Of a stretch of 45,490 bases of DNA, positions 25,403 to 32,452 are shown one piece after another. The stretch's first letter is position 1; each line of letters starts with the position of its first letter. A program made the position numbers and the translations under genes. Source of the DNA: Nanobdellota archaeon. Lineage in GTDB: Archaea > Nanobdellota > Nanobdellia > Woesearchaeales > SM23-78. The stretch spans positions 1-45,490 of the forward strand of contig JAHJQO010000043.1 in the NCBI GenBank assembly GCA_018819305.1. The letters run 5' to 3'. The notes beneath the pieces are model-generated. The model made no database searches and had not been told where the DNA came from. It saw only the letters and a list, made by a program, of their open reading frames with translations.

Positions 25403-26506
25403 TTATTTTTTATGTTTTTTTATTTCTTTGGTCCAATATGCATCAGGAAACTTATTAAATAATTCTTGCCTAAATTCTTCAGCACTTTCCTTCTGCGAGG
25501 TGTTTTTTCCCAACATATATGAATAATAAAGAATACTATCATAATTTCTCCTATAAACCTCGGATGTTTCTGATAGGTTCAGTTCATTAAAACTGATCCT
25601 CACCTGATCTAATTTATCATTATCCTTTAGTTTGTATGACAAGTAACTCATAAATGATATGTGTTCAACCTTCTTAGGTATATCTTCCTCCTTAGCCACT
25701 AATTTAAGATACATATCATAACTAGTTTGAAAGTCATATATTGATGCAAAAAATTTAGCATTCAATTCCTGTGCATCTTTAGGTATGTGGAAACCTTTTT
25801 CACCTTCCAATTCACCGTCATTATCATAGAATGTTGTATCAATATGACTTAATATTATTTTTTCAGGTGTTAAAATTATTATACTATTCCAATCGTGAAG
25901 TTGGGTCAATCCTCCTTCCTCATTGTTAGAAAGATATACATTGCAAGAGTTTTGATTAACTTTTTTTAGTTCATTGAATACTGCAATCGTAGCAGAAGCA
26001 TATTTATCACAGTCCCCCTGCCCCAGATCCAGATATTTTTCAATTGGCAGAAATTCTCCATATTTAGCTATGAAATTCTTATCATGATCCACCAGAAAGT
26101 AATTTAATCGGTTGGATACGATGTCAACTGCCAGCAGTATAAGTTCCTTTGCATTCATATTCTTAATTTTTTCTGCAGTCAAAGATAACTTATTAGTTTC
26201 TTCAAAAACAATATTTTCCAGTAATGCTGGATTATTAACATGAGGCTGAGCAAATGCACGATTTAAGTCAGATGGAAGATATAATGCATCTTTAGGAATA
26301 TTTTCAAATTCAATTTCTGAGAAATTTTGGTATATGATGTTATCCCCATATATCTGGCTTGTTTTTTTATTGGTTATTTTATACATGAGACTTTGTATTT
26401 TTGTAGGCTCATGATTTTTTTGACCTATAGTAGGAGAATTACAACCACTAAGCAAAGCCGTTATGCTCAATCCCGCAATCAACACCAATCTAGATAATTT
26501 TTTCAT
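25403..26506 (-). CDS. Lipoprotein with transglutaminase-like domain
   Basis: A 367-aa predicted lipoprotein. The N-terminus MKKLSRLVLIAGLSITALLSGC has a lipobox, with Cys22 as the lipid-modified residue. The central region (about 145-255) has the layout of a transglutaminase-like papain fold: LGQGDCDKYASATIAVF with the nucleophilic Cys, QLHDWNSIII with the His, and SHIDTTFYDND with an Asp. The C-terminal 120 residues are helical and TPR-like. It may be a peptidase or crosslinking enzyme on the cell surface. The first in-frame ATG is 13 codons further upstream, but only the chosen one gives a proper signal peptide. No partner is evident. Confidence 0.7.
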   Translation of the reverse strand: MKKLSRLVLIAGLSITALLSGCNSPTIGQKNHEPTKIQSLMYKITNKKTSQIYGDNIIYQNFSEIEFENIPKDALYLPSDLNRAFAQPHVNNPALLENIVFEETNKLSLTAEKIKNMNAKELILLAVDIVSNRLNYFLVDHDKNFIAKYGEFLPIEKYLDLGQGDCDKYASATIAVFNELKKVNQNSCNVYLSNNEEGGLTQLHDWNSIIILTPEKIILSHIDTTFYDNDGELEGEKGFHIPKDAQELNAKFFASIYDFQTSYDMYLKLVAKEEDIPKKVEHISFMSYLSYKLKDNDKLDQVRISFNELNLSETSEVYRRNYDSILYYSYMLGKNTSQKESAEEFRQELFNKFPDAYWTKEIKKHKK

Positions 26507-26676
26507 ACAAAAAGGGTTTGATTTTTCATTTAAAAATGTTTTCAAATTAACAACTCATAAGTAGTTATTATTATTAATATGTTATAATAAAGCCAATATT
26601 GAAAAAAGCCATTCCCCCATCTCTGCTTAGAAAAGTTTATAAAATCAAAAAATTATATTAACACAAGAGGTGGGAA

Positions 26677-27006
26677 ATGGACATAGATAATGAGAAAATA
26701 TATCTAGAACTTCTTAAAATAAAAAAACTTATGCAGCAGAGTCTTGATTTACAGAGAGAGCTCACTACAATTGGAGAAGAAATCAAGATATTTGAAGGCA
26801 GGCAGGCCCAAGATGAACACAAGATTGCAGAAGCAATAAAGAAAAAGAAATTCAGAACAATCCTTGACTGGAAAAGAGCCATCTGGGACTCATGCAGTGC
26901 AAAGAATGAGCATGTAAATCCTTCTACAATAACTTTTTTCTGCAGAATACTAAACGCCCCGTGCAGATTTGAAACCTGCCCAAAGAATATTTTTGATGAA
27001 GATTAA
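26677..27006 (+). CDS. Small coiled-coil protein with Cys-rich C-terminus
   Basis: A 109-aa protein. Residues 3-55 form a coiled coil (LLKIKKLMQQSLDLQRELTT). The rest has four cysteines spaced C...C...C....C in SCSAK, FFCRIL, APCRFETCP, which might bind a metal. GAGGTGGGAA is a strong ribosome binding site before the ATG. Unknown family. Confidence 0.5.
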   Translation: MDIDNEKIYLELLKIKKLMQQSLDLQRELTTIGEEIKIFEGRQAQDEHKIAEAIKKKKFRTILDWKRAIWDSCSAKNEHVNPSTITFFCRILNAPCRFETCPKNIFDED

Positions 27007-27046
27007 CCCTAAAGTCTTATTCTAACATCATTCTAAAGAAAAACAC

Positions 27047-27053
27047 TTATAAA
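27047..27053 (+). promoter_or_regulatory. TATA box of the tRNA-Leu locus
   Basis: TTATAAA is centred 30 nt before the first of two copies of the tRNA 5' end at 27080, so transcription should begin at that first copy rather than at the tRNA proper. Confidence 0.6.
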
Positions 27054-27075
27054 CAATAACTTGTTCTATTCATAT

Positions 27076-27162
27076 CAATGCGGGGGTGCCGGCAAACAAA
27101 AATCAAAACAAGATTTTTGAGCCGACACTGAGCATAAACAAAAACCAATGCGGGGGTGCCGG
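27076..27162 (+). repeat. 17-bp duplication of the tRNA-Leu 5' end with hairpin between
   Basis: The 17 bp at 27076-27092 (CAATG, GCGGGGGTGCCGG overlapping) recur exactly at 27146-27162, 70 bp further on. Between them, CAAAAATC (27096-27103) pairs with GATTTTTG (27112-27119). The flanking GTGCCGGC and GCCGACAC extend the stem with one mismatch. It could be a duplication, an insertion that duplicated its target, or an intron in the D-arm. Confidence 0.7.
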
Positions 27163-27346
27163 AGTCTGGAAAACGGGCAGGACTTAAGCCTCTATGAGGA
27201 AGAAATCCTGTGGCTTAGTGCCTACGAGGGTTCAAAACAGATTTTTAGGAAAAATCTGGTAAAAACTAATTAAGTACGACACAAGCAAAGCTTGGTCGTA
27301 CGAATTGCCAAAAACCTAAAAGTTTGGGAAATTCCCTTCCCTCGCA
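27150..27346 (+). tRNA. tRNA-Leu (anticodon TAA), interrupted at the anticodon and T-loops
   Basis: Class II cloverleaf. Acceptor GCGGGGG (27150-27156) pairs with CCCTCGC (27339-27345) with one G-T pair; A73 is at 27346. The anticodon stem CAGGA/TCCTG encloses CTTAAG, a hairpin segment (CCTC-TAT-GAGG) and AAGAAA. Removing 16 nt gives a normal seven-base loop with anticodon TAA. The long variable arm of leucine tRNAs is present (27211-27225). T-stem GAGGG (27226-27230) pairs with CCCTT (27334-27338), but the T-loop contains about 96 extra nucleotides. Seven Ts directly follow the 3' end, as expected of a terminator. Whether the T-loop insertion is spliced, or the gene is dead, is not shown. 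Confidence 0.75.
27238..27301 (+). repeat. Two strong stem-loops inside the T-loop insertion
   Basis: CAGATTTTT (27238-27246) and AAAAATCTG (27250-27258) form a perfect 9-bp stem with a 3-nt loop. GTACGAC plus CAAGC (27274-27286) pair with GCTTG plus GTCGTAC (27290-27301) around an AAA loop, with one bulged A. The structure is likely stable in the transcript. Confidence 0.75.
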
Positions 27347-27371
27347 TTTTTTTATTTAAAATAGAAAAAAA
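27347..27371 (+). terminator. T-run after tRNA-Leu
   Basis: TTTTTTTATTT immediately follows the discriminator base, a typical archaeal termination signal. Confidence 0.55.
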
Positions 27372-27497
27372 CTATTCAGAAAACTCAAAATCAGATAGTC
27401 TCCCTTTTTTTATGTCATCAAAAGATTTTAGCATAGATTTTAATAATTCGTTCTGTTCTATTAATTCTTGTTTTGTTTTTTGTTTTGGATTGTTCAT
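27372..27497 (-). CDS. 41-aa protein downstream of the RelE-type toxin
   Basis: A complete ATG-to-TAG frame coding for MNNPKQKTKQELIEQNELL followed by a helix that ends in DDIKKGRLSDFEF. The pattern of a charged helix plus 'DIKKGR' near the C-terminus is typical of short archaeal antitoxins or their fragments. It begins 4 bp after the preceding 35-aa gene stops. The size makes the call uncertain. Confidence 0.45.
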   Translation of the reverse strand: MNNPKQKTKQELIEQNELLKSMLKSFDDIKKGRLSDFEFSE

Positions 27498-27501
27498 TTT
27501 C

Positions 27502-27609
27502 TTATCGGCGAATGTTTATTTCACCCTTTTCAAATCTTATTAGTTCATTCTGCAATCTTTCTAGGAGTTCATGCTGCTCTTTCTTCAGTTTATAAATTTC
27601 TTTGTCCAT
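27502..27609 (-). CDS. 35-aa protein directly behind the RelE-type toxin
   Basis: An ATG-to-TAA frame of 35 codons (MDKEIYKLKKEQHELLERLQ, then a tail FEKGEINIRR). It forms a charged helix with a short basic tail and sits 24 bp after the toxin stop. It resembles the next 41-aa frame in size and layout. It could be a C-terminal antitoxin piece or a complete mini-antitoxin. Confidence 0.45.
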   Translation of the reverse strand: MDKEIYKLKKEQHELLERLQNELIRFEKGEINIRR

Positions 27610-27633
27610 TGTAAATTAATAAGAGTTTACCAT

Positions 27634-27954
27634 TTATAATTCTTTCTTTTCTTTAACAAAACTTTCGAATAATTTCCGGTTTTTCTTTATAAAATTTATA
27701 ACATATCTCTGTGTTTTCTTATCTGAAATTGTTACTAATAACACTATTACTTCTTGTTCATAAACAAGATAATATGCTCTGTAAATATTATTTTTCAGTT
27801 CTCTAAACCATTTGTAGCCTAATGGTTTTCCTGTAGAAAATGGATTTTCTAATATTCGTCTGAATTGTATTTCAAATCTTTTCTTAATATCAGCAGGAAG
27901 TTTATTGAAGTTTCTTTTAAATTCTTTAGTTTCTTTAATCAAATAAGTCGTCAT
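27634..27954 (-). CDS. RelE/ParE-superfamily toxin
   Basis: A 106-aa protein with the RelE/ParE layout: an N-terminal strand and helix (YLIKETKEFKRNFNKLPADIKKRFEIQFRRILENP), then GKPLGYKWFRELKNNIYRAYYLVYEQEVIVLLVTISDKKTQRYVINFIKK. The strand pairs and conserved-looking R and Y (NNIYRAYYLVY) are those of the ribosome-dependent mRNA interferases. The toxin is the first gene, with two tiny frames downstream instead of the usual upstream antitoxin. An inverted repeat lies in the upstream region. mRNA cleavage is inferred from the family. Confidence 0.8.
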   Translation of the reverse strand: MTTYLIKETKEFKRNFNKLPADIKKRFEIQFRRILENPFSTGKPLGYKWFRELKNNIYRAYYLVYEQEVIVLLVTISDKKTQRYVINFIKKNRKLFESFVKEKKEL

Positions 27955-28002
27955 TTATTTTTTATCATTGAAATAACTCATTCATATAGCTATCGCAGAT
28001 AA

Positions 28003-28030
28003 TTTCGGAGAAAAATAATTAATTCCGAAA
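28003..28030. promoter_or_regulatory. Inverted repeat upstream of the toxin
   Basis: TTTCGGA (28003-28009) and TCCGAAA (28024-28030) form a perfect 7-bp inverted repeat with a 14-nt AT-rich spacer, 49-76 nt before the toxin start. It may be a toxin-antitoxin operator. Confidence 0.45.
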
Positions 28031-28154
28031 AAAATACGGGAAAAATAACCTTTAATCCTGACAAAGTAAATGCCAATAATGAACTTAAAATAACACACGA
28101 GAAAATCAGGAAATTTCACAACCTTTTTAAATAACCTAAAATATTCTGGCTTGT

Positions 28155-28526
28155 ATGGAAAAAATGAAAAAAGAGCCTAAAATCAAGGAAATAATTGATC
28201 CTAAAGAGGACCATATAAAGGTCAAGACCAAAAGTATTCTCATCATGGGGCTTGAACGCAAAAGTGATGAAGATTTCAAGAGCGTGGCAGTTAGATGTTT
28301 TGAAGTTAATAATCCTCATAAAAAACAAGGTGTCTTTCCAACAAAGGTATATAAATTCAGCAATATAGAAAAAGTTAGAATTAGAAGAATGAATGTTTCC
28401 TACTACATTGAAGGCGAAGACATAGTTGTTAATGACTTAGAAGAAATATACCTAATACGCGAAGGTACCAAGCTTATGCTCAAAGGGTATCAATATGAAG
28501 TGGAAAAAAGAGAAAAAGACGAATAA
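28155..28526 (+). CDS. Unknown protein, 123 aa
   Basis: No known family. The protein is beta-rich and strongly charged, with no signal or membrane segment. Visible elements are an N-terminal Lys/Glu helix, a strand HIKVKTKSILIMGL, a segment FKSVAVRCFEVNN and two likely strands IEKVRIRRMNVSYYI and DIVVNDLEEIYLI. It stands alone on the plus strand and converges with the 71-aa gene, 2 bp between the stops. Confidence 0.5.
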   Translation: MEKMKKEPKIKEIIDPKEDHIKVKTKSILIMGLERKSDEDFKSVAVRCFEVNNPHKKQGVFPTKVYKFSNIEKVRIRRMNVSYYIEGEDIVVNDLEEIYLIREGTKLMLKGYQYEVEKREKDE

Positions 28527-28528
28527 AA

Positions 28529-28744
28529 CTATTTTCTCCTGTTCTTATTTTTGCTTTCTTCAATTAATCTAAAATGTTCTGCTTTATACCGGGCAATTAA
28601 TCTTTTCATCTCTGCATCATATTTTTCTTTAAACTGAGGAATCTTCTCTTTATCCTTATTAATGCCATCTAAGAAGTCCTGTTCTAGTCTTTGTTTTTCA
28701 AAATCATACCATTCTTCAATTTCATCTTCTGTGTTAAATGCCAT
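28529..28744 (-). CDS. Small coiled-coil protein, 71 aa
   Basis: The start is set by a GAGGAT site before the ATG at 28744, which gives 71 aa. The protein is a long charged helix (EIEEWYDFEKQRLEQDFL and YKAEHFRLIEESKNKN), without cysteines or membrane segments. The longer frame runs upstream without a ribosome binding site. Function unknown. Confidence 0.5.
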   Translation of the reverse strand: MAFNTEDEIEEWYDFEKQRLEQDFLDGINKDKEKIPQFKEKYDAEMKRLIARYKAEHFRLIEESKNKNRRK

Positions 28745-28939
28745 GTTTATATCCTCATTCAAAAAAGAAACTCTGACCGTCTGTGCCGTCAAATGCAACT
28801 CAAAAGCTTTTTTGCTTTTGTTGTGCATGGCCAGATGGAGTTTTGCGAATATTTTTGTGAGCAAAACGGAATAGGGCAGAGTTTCGCCTAAAGTTAACTG
28901 TGGTTTCCATCATATTTAAATATTATTGAATAAATCATT

Positions 28940-29296
28940 ATGTTTATGACTTTTGAATACAAACAGGCAATCCTTGTAAGGCAGGATTTAAAGCTGCCAA
29001 AAGGAAAAATGGCAGCGCAGGCTGCTCATGCAAGTGTAGAAGCAACTCTAAGAAGCGATAAAAGCAAAGTCAAAGAGTGGCGTAATGAAGGCATGGCCAA
29101 GATTGTGCTCAAGGTTGCTGATGAAAAAGAACTTCTCAAATACAATCAGATAGCCAAGGATTCTGGCCTGACAACAGCTGTCATCACAGACGCAGGCCAC
29201 ACAGTTGTAGAGCCAGGCACAAGAACCTGCATAGCAATTGGACCAGACACAGAAGAAAAAATAGATGCTGTTATTTCTGAGCTAAAGTTGATGTGA
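28940..29296 (+). CDS. pth2: Peptidyl-tRNA hydrolase, archaeal type
   Basis: Releases tRNA from peptidyl-tRNA that drops off the ribosome. The Pth2 signature is complete: KQAILVRQDLKLPKGKMAAQAAHASVEA with the catalytic-site Lys and His, KIVLKVADEKEL, LTTAVITDAGHTVVEPGTRTCIAIGPD and a final helix. The length of 118 aa is typical. An ATATTTAAATATT box about 30 nt upstream suggests a leaderless message. Confidence 0.96.
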   Translation: MFMTFEYKQAILVRQDLKLPKGKMAAQAAHASVEATLRSDKSKVKEWRNEGMAKIVLKVADEKELLKYNQIAKDSGLTTAVITDAGHTVVEPGTRTCIAIGPDTEEKIDAVISELKLM

Positions 29297-29359
29297 ACAG
29301 TCTGCGCATTTCATACTAATCTTTCTGTAGACGATAAAAGAGATTTATGATTTTTTCAT

Positions 29360-29389
29360 TGTTTCGAAACATGAAAACATTTATATATT
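29360..29389 (+). promoter_or_regulatory. Palindrome and TATA box of the ArsR-ATPase operon
   Basis: TGTTTCGAAACA (29360-29371) is a perfect 12-bp palindrome. The TATA box TTTATATATT follows at 29380-29389, 22-31 nt before the ArsR ATG. The palindrome covers the BRE side of the promoter and may be the ArsR binding site. Confidence 0.6.
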
Positions 29390-29410
29390 GTGTGCCTTAT
29401 AAACTAGATT

Positions 29411-29689
29411 ATGCCTGATGAAAAATTAGCAAGAGCATTAGGATCAAAAGTACGAAGAGATATATTTCATATGCTTTTAAAAAAAGAGATGCCAGTTCAT
29501 GAAATTGCAGACAAAGTCAGAGTATCTGAAGTTAATGCTTCAAAGCACTTGAAAAAGCTTTATGATCTTGGGTTTCTAAATTCAAAAACAGAAGGAAGAG
29601 AGAGATATTATTCAATTAAAATAATGGAAATAAAAGACCTTATCAAGAAGTATGATATAGTTGCTCAAAAGCTAGGCGAAAATAAATAA
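29411..29689 (+). CDS. ArsR-type winged-helix regulator
   Basis: A 92-aa single-domain transcription regulator. The helix-turn-helix is in residues 20-60 (VHEIADKVRVSEVNASKHLKKLYDLGFL), and the wing is GRERYYSIK. It lacks cysteines, so it is not a thiol metal sensor of the classical kind. It is the first gene of an ATPase/CBS/antiporter operon and probably controls it. Confidence 0.85.
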   Translation: MPDEKLARALGSKVRRDIFHMLLKKEMPVHEIADKVRVSEVNASKHLKKLYDLGFLNSKTEGRERYYSIKIMEIKDLIKKYDIVAQKLGENK

Positions 29690-29697
29690 TATTTAAA

Positions 29698-29732
29698 AGT
29701 ATAAAATAGGTGAACAGTATAAAATAAGTGAA
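29698..29732 (+). repeat. Tandem 17-bp repeat in the ArsR-ATPase spacer
   Basis: AGTATAAAATAGGTGAA (29698-29714) and AGTATAAAATAAGTGAA (29716-29732) differ by one base and lie directly before the ATPase ATG at 29741. Each contains a TATA-like core and a GTGAA site. A second promoter or translational control is possible. Confidence 0.55.
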
Positions 29733-29740
29733 AAATTAAA

Positions 29741-32452
29741 ATGACTGATTATTCTACTTTAAAAATATGTGAAGCGGTTAAATCATTAAAAAGCTCTGAA
29801 ACTGGCTTGAATGAAGAGGAAGCTAAAAAAAGATTAGATGAATTTGGTTACAATGAACTGCCCAAAGAAAAAAAGTTTACTGCCTTAATCATGTTTATTG
29901 ACCAGTTTAAAGACCCCCTTATATTATTGTTAATATTTGCTGGCCTTTTGTCATTATTTCTACACGAAATTGTTGAATCAATAGCAATCTTTGCAATAGT
30001 ACTGTTAAATGCTCTGCTCGGATTTTTTCAAGAATATCGAGCTGAAAAAGCCATAGAGGCTTTGGAAAACATATCTGCTCCCACTGCCAGAGTTCTCCGT
30101 AATGGAAAAGAACAAAAAATACCTGCTAGGGAAGTAGTTCCTGGCGATATCTTATTATTAGAAGCTGGAGATATTGTTTCAGCAGATTCAAGATTGTTAG
30201 AAGTTTCTAGTTTGCAGATAGATGAGGCGTCCTTAACAGGAGAATCGGTTCCATCAAAAAAAGTTATTGAACCATATAAATTAGGAACCCCGCTATCAGA
30301 TCAAGAAAACATGGCTTTTAGAGGTACAATAGTTACATATGGAAAAGGAAAAAGCATAGTAACTAATACAGGAATAAAAACAGAATTTGGAAAAATTGCA
30401 TCAGCACTCAAAACCACTAAGAGATCTGAAACGCCATTGCAGATTAAATTTACAAAACTCGCCAAACAAATAGGCATTATATGTGTTTTTTTGGTAATTA
30501 TTGTAATGATTACAGGAGTATTAAGAGAAATGCCCTTTGCAAAACTGATTCTGTTTTCTTTGGCTTTAACTGTTTCCACTATTCCTAATTCTTTGCCTTT
30601 GGTTGTTACTGTAGGGCTGTCTATGGGAACAAAAGAACTTGCCAAAAAAAAAATGTTGATAAAGAAACTTCCAGCAGCAGAAGGCCTGGGCTCTGCCACC
30701 ATAATTTGCTCTGATAAAACAGGCACAATCACTAAAAATCAAATGACAGTAACAGAAATCTTTCATAACGATGAAATAATAGATGTAACAGGCACAGGTT
30801 ATGAGCCAAAAGGCGACTTTTTCAAGGATAAAAAACAAATAAACCCGTCAAAATTAGAATTATTATTTCGTATAGGTTATCTTTGCAACAATGCAAAGCT
30901 GTCAGAAAAAGACGGTAAATATGAAATTATTGGAGATCCTACTGAAGGTTCTTTAACAGTTTTAGGAAAAAAAGGAAAACTTGAAGATGAAGAATTACAG
31001 AAACATTTTTCTTTTGTTGAAGAGCTGCCTTTTGACTCTGATAGAAAACGAATGTCTGTCATATTTAAAAATGAAAAAAATGAAAAAAATGAAGCGTATG
31101 CTAAAGGAGCCCCTGATCTTCTTTTGAAAGTATGTGACAGGATAATTGAAAATGGCAGGATAAGAAACCTTACAGAGAAAGACAGAAAAAAAATTCTGAA
31201 AATAAATGATTCTTTTGCAGAAAAGGCATTAAGGGTTCTCGCTCTTGCGTACAAGGAACTGCCTGATTCTAAAACATATGAAATTGAAAAGGTGGAAAAA
31301 AACCTTATTTTTGTAGGGCTTGTTGGCATGATTGATCCTCCAAGAGAGGAAGTTAAAGGTGCAATCGAACGTTGTACAAAAGCAGGAATAAGAGTTATGA
31401 TTATTACTGGAGATCAGGCCATAACTACAAAAGCAGTAGCAAGCAAAGTTGGATTATTCAAAAAAGGAGATATTGTCTTGACCGGAGAGGATATTGAAAA
31501 AATGAGTGATTCAGAACTAGATGAAAAAATCGAACATATTAGGATTATTGCAAGAGCAATGCCTATCCAAAAATTAAGAGTGGTCGAAGCCCTACAAAGA
31601 AAAGGTCATATAGTAGCTATGACTGGCGATGGGGTAAATGACGCGCCAGCATTAAAAAAAGCAAATATTGGAATTGCTATGGGAATCACAGGCACTGACG
31701 TTGCCAAAGAAGTTTCTGAAGCAATTCTTGTTGATGATAATTTTGCAACGATTGTGAATGCCATAGAGATAGGAAGGAATATTTATGATAAACTAATCAA
31801 ATCAGCAAAATTCTTTTTATCATGCAATTTTGGTGAAATAATAGCCGTCTTAACAGCCATACTTATGGGATTTCCGCTTCCTTTACTCCCTCTCCAGATT
31901 TTACTCATGAACATGCTCACAGATAATTTTCCAGCCTTGGGTTTAGGATTTGAATCAAGCGAAGAAGGAATTATGGACCGACCGCCAAGAAATCCTAAGG
32001 AAAGTCCCTTAACAAAAAAGACTATGTCTTTAATAGTTGCGTTTGGGTTGATTATGGGAATTGGAACTCTCTTAATGTTTATGAACTATAAAAATATAGA
32101 TTTGAGTAAAGCTCAGACAGTTGCTTTTACTACACTTGTAATGTTCCAGATGTTTGCTGTAATGAGCAGCAGAACCTTGTATCCTTCATTAAAACACCTT
32201 AATCCATTCTCAAATATGTGGTTATTTGGAGCTGTTTGTCTTTCAATTTTAATACAAGTAAGTGTAATTTATTGGCAACCACTTCAAACAATATTTGGAA
32301 CTGTTTCATTATCACATTTGGATTGGTTAAAGATTTTAGGTGTTTCCTCTTTAGGATTCATTTTAATGGAATTAAGCAAGTTTCTGATGAAAACAGACGT
32401 AATGAAAATAATATTAGGTGTAAGCCATGATGGTATTAAAAAAACAAATTGA
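29741..32452 (+). CDS. P-type (P2-like) cation-transporting ATPase
   Basis: A 903-aa cation pump with all P-type motifs: TGES in the actuator (about 166-169), the phosphorylation motif SDKTGTITKNQ with D325, a nucleotide-binding KGAP, MITGD, and TGDGVNDAPAL. The layout is N-terminal domain, two helices, actuator, two helices, P/N domains, then six helices. In helix 4 the SERCA motif I-P-E-G-L-P is I-P-N-S-L-P (residues 281-286), so the calcium-site Glu is Asn. Helices 5 and 6 keep NFGE and NMLTD. Ca2+ is the usual cargo for this group; here the cargo is uncertain. Co-transcribed with the ArsR, CBS and antiporter genes. Confidence 0.92.
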   Translation: MTDYSTLKICEAVKSLKSSETGLNEEEAKKRLDEFGYNELPKEKKFTALIMFIDQFKDPLILLLIFAGLLSLFLHEIVESIAIFAIVLLNALLGFFQEYRAEKAIEALENISAPTARVLRNGKEQKIPAREVVPGDILLLEAGDIVSADSRLLEVSSLQIDEASLTGESVPSKKVIEPYKLGTPLSDQENMAFRGTIVTYGKGKSIVTNTGIKTEFGKIASALKTTKRSETPLQIKFTKLAKQIGIICVFLVIIVMITGVLREMPFAKLILFSLALTVSTIPNSLPLVVTVGLSMGTKELAKKKMLIKKLPAAEGLGSATIICSDKTGTITKNQMTVTEIFHNDEIIDVTGTGYEPKGDFFKDKKQINPSKLELLFRIGYLCNNAKLSEKDGKYEIIGDPTEGSLTVLGKKGKLEDEELQKHFSFVEELPFDSDRKRMSVIFKNEKNEKNEAYAKGAPDLLLKVCDRIIENGRIRNLTEKDRKKILKINDSFAEKALRVLALAYKELPDSKTYEIEKVEKNLIFVGLVGMIDPPREEVKGAIERCTKAGIRVMIITGDQAITTKAVASKVGLFKKGDIVLTGEDIEKMSDSELDEKIEHIRIIARAMPIQKLRVVEALQRKGHIVAMTGDGVNDAPALKKANIGIAMGITGTDVAKEVSEAILVDDNFATIVNAIEIGRNIYDKLIKSAKFFLSCNFGEIIAVLTAILMGFPLPLLPLQILLMNMLTDNFPALGLGFESSEEGIMDRPPRNPKESPLTKKTMSLIVAFGLIMGIGTLLMFMNYKNIDLSKAQTVAFTTLVMFQMFAVMSSRTLYPSLKHLNPFSNMWLFGAVCLSILIQVSVIYWQPLQTIFGTVSLSHLDWLKILGVSSLGFILMELSKFLMKTDVMKIILGVSHDGIKKTN

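Noticed and set aside
27080-27092. The first GCGGGGGTGCCGG as a separate second tRNA gene
   Set aside because: Only the acceptor and the start of the D-arm are present; no anticodon arm, T-arm or 3' strand follows before the second copy.
27231-27333. A canonical bulge-helix-bulge at the T-loop insertion
   Set aside because: The best pairing found (AAAC/GTTT next to TTTTAGG/CCTAAAA) has a 4-nt bulge and would leave an over-long T-loop after cutting, so it does not support simple splicing.
27292-27543. An 83-codon plus-strand frame starting in the T-loop insertion
   Set aside because: It begins inside the tRNA gene, has no ribosome binding site and lies opposite the two small genes behind the toxin; its Phe/Ser-rich content is typical of an antisense shadow.
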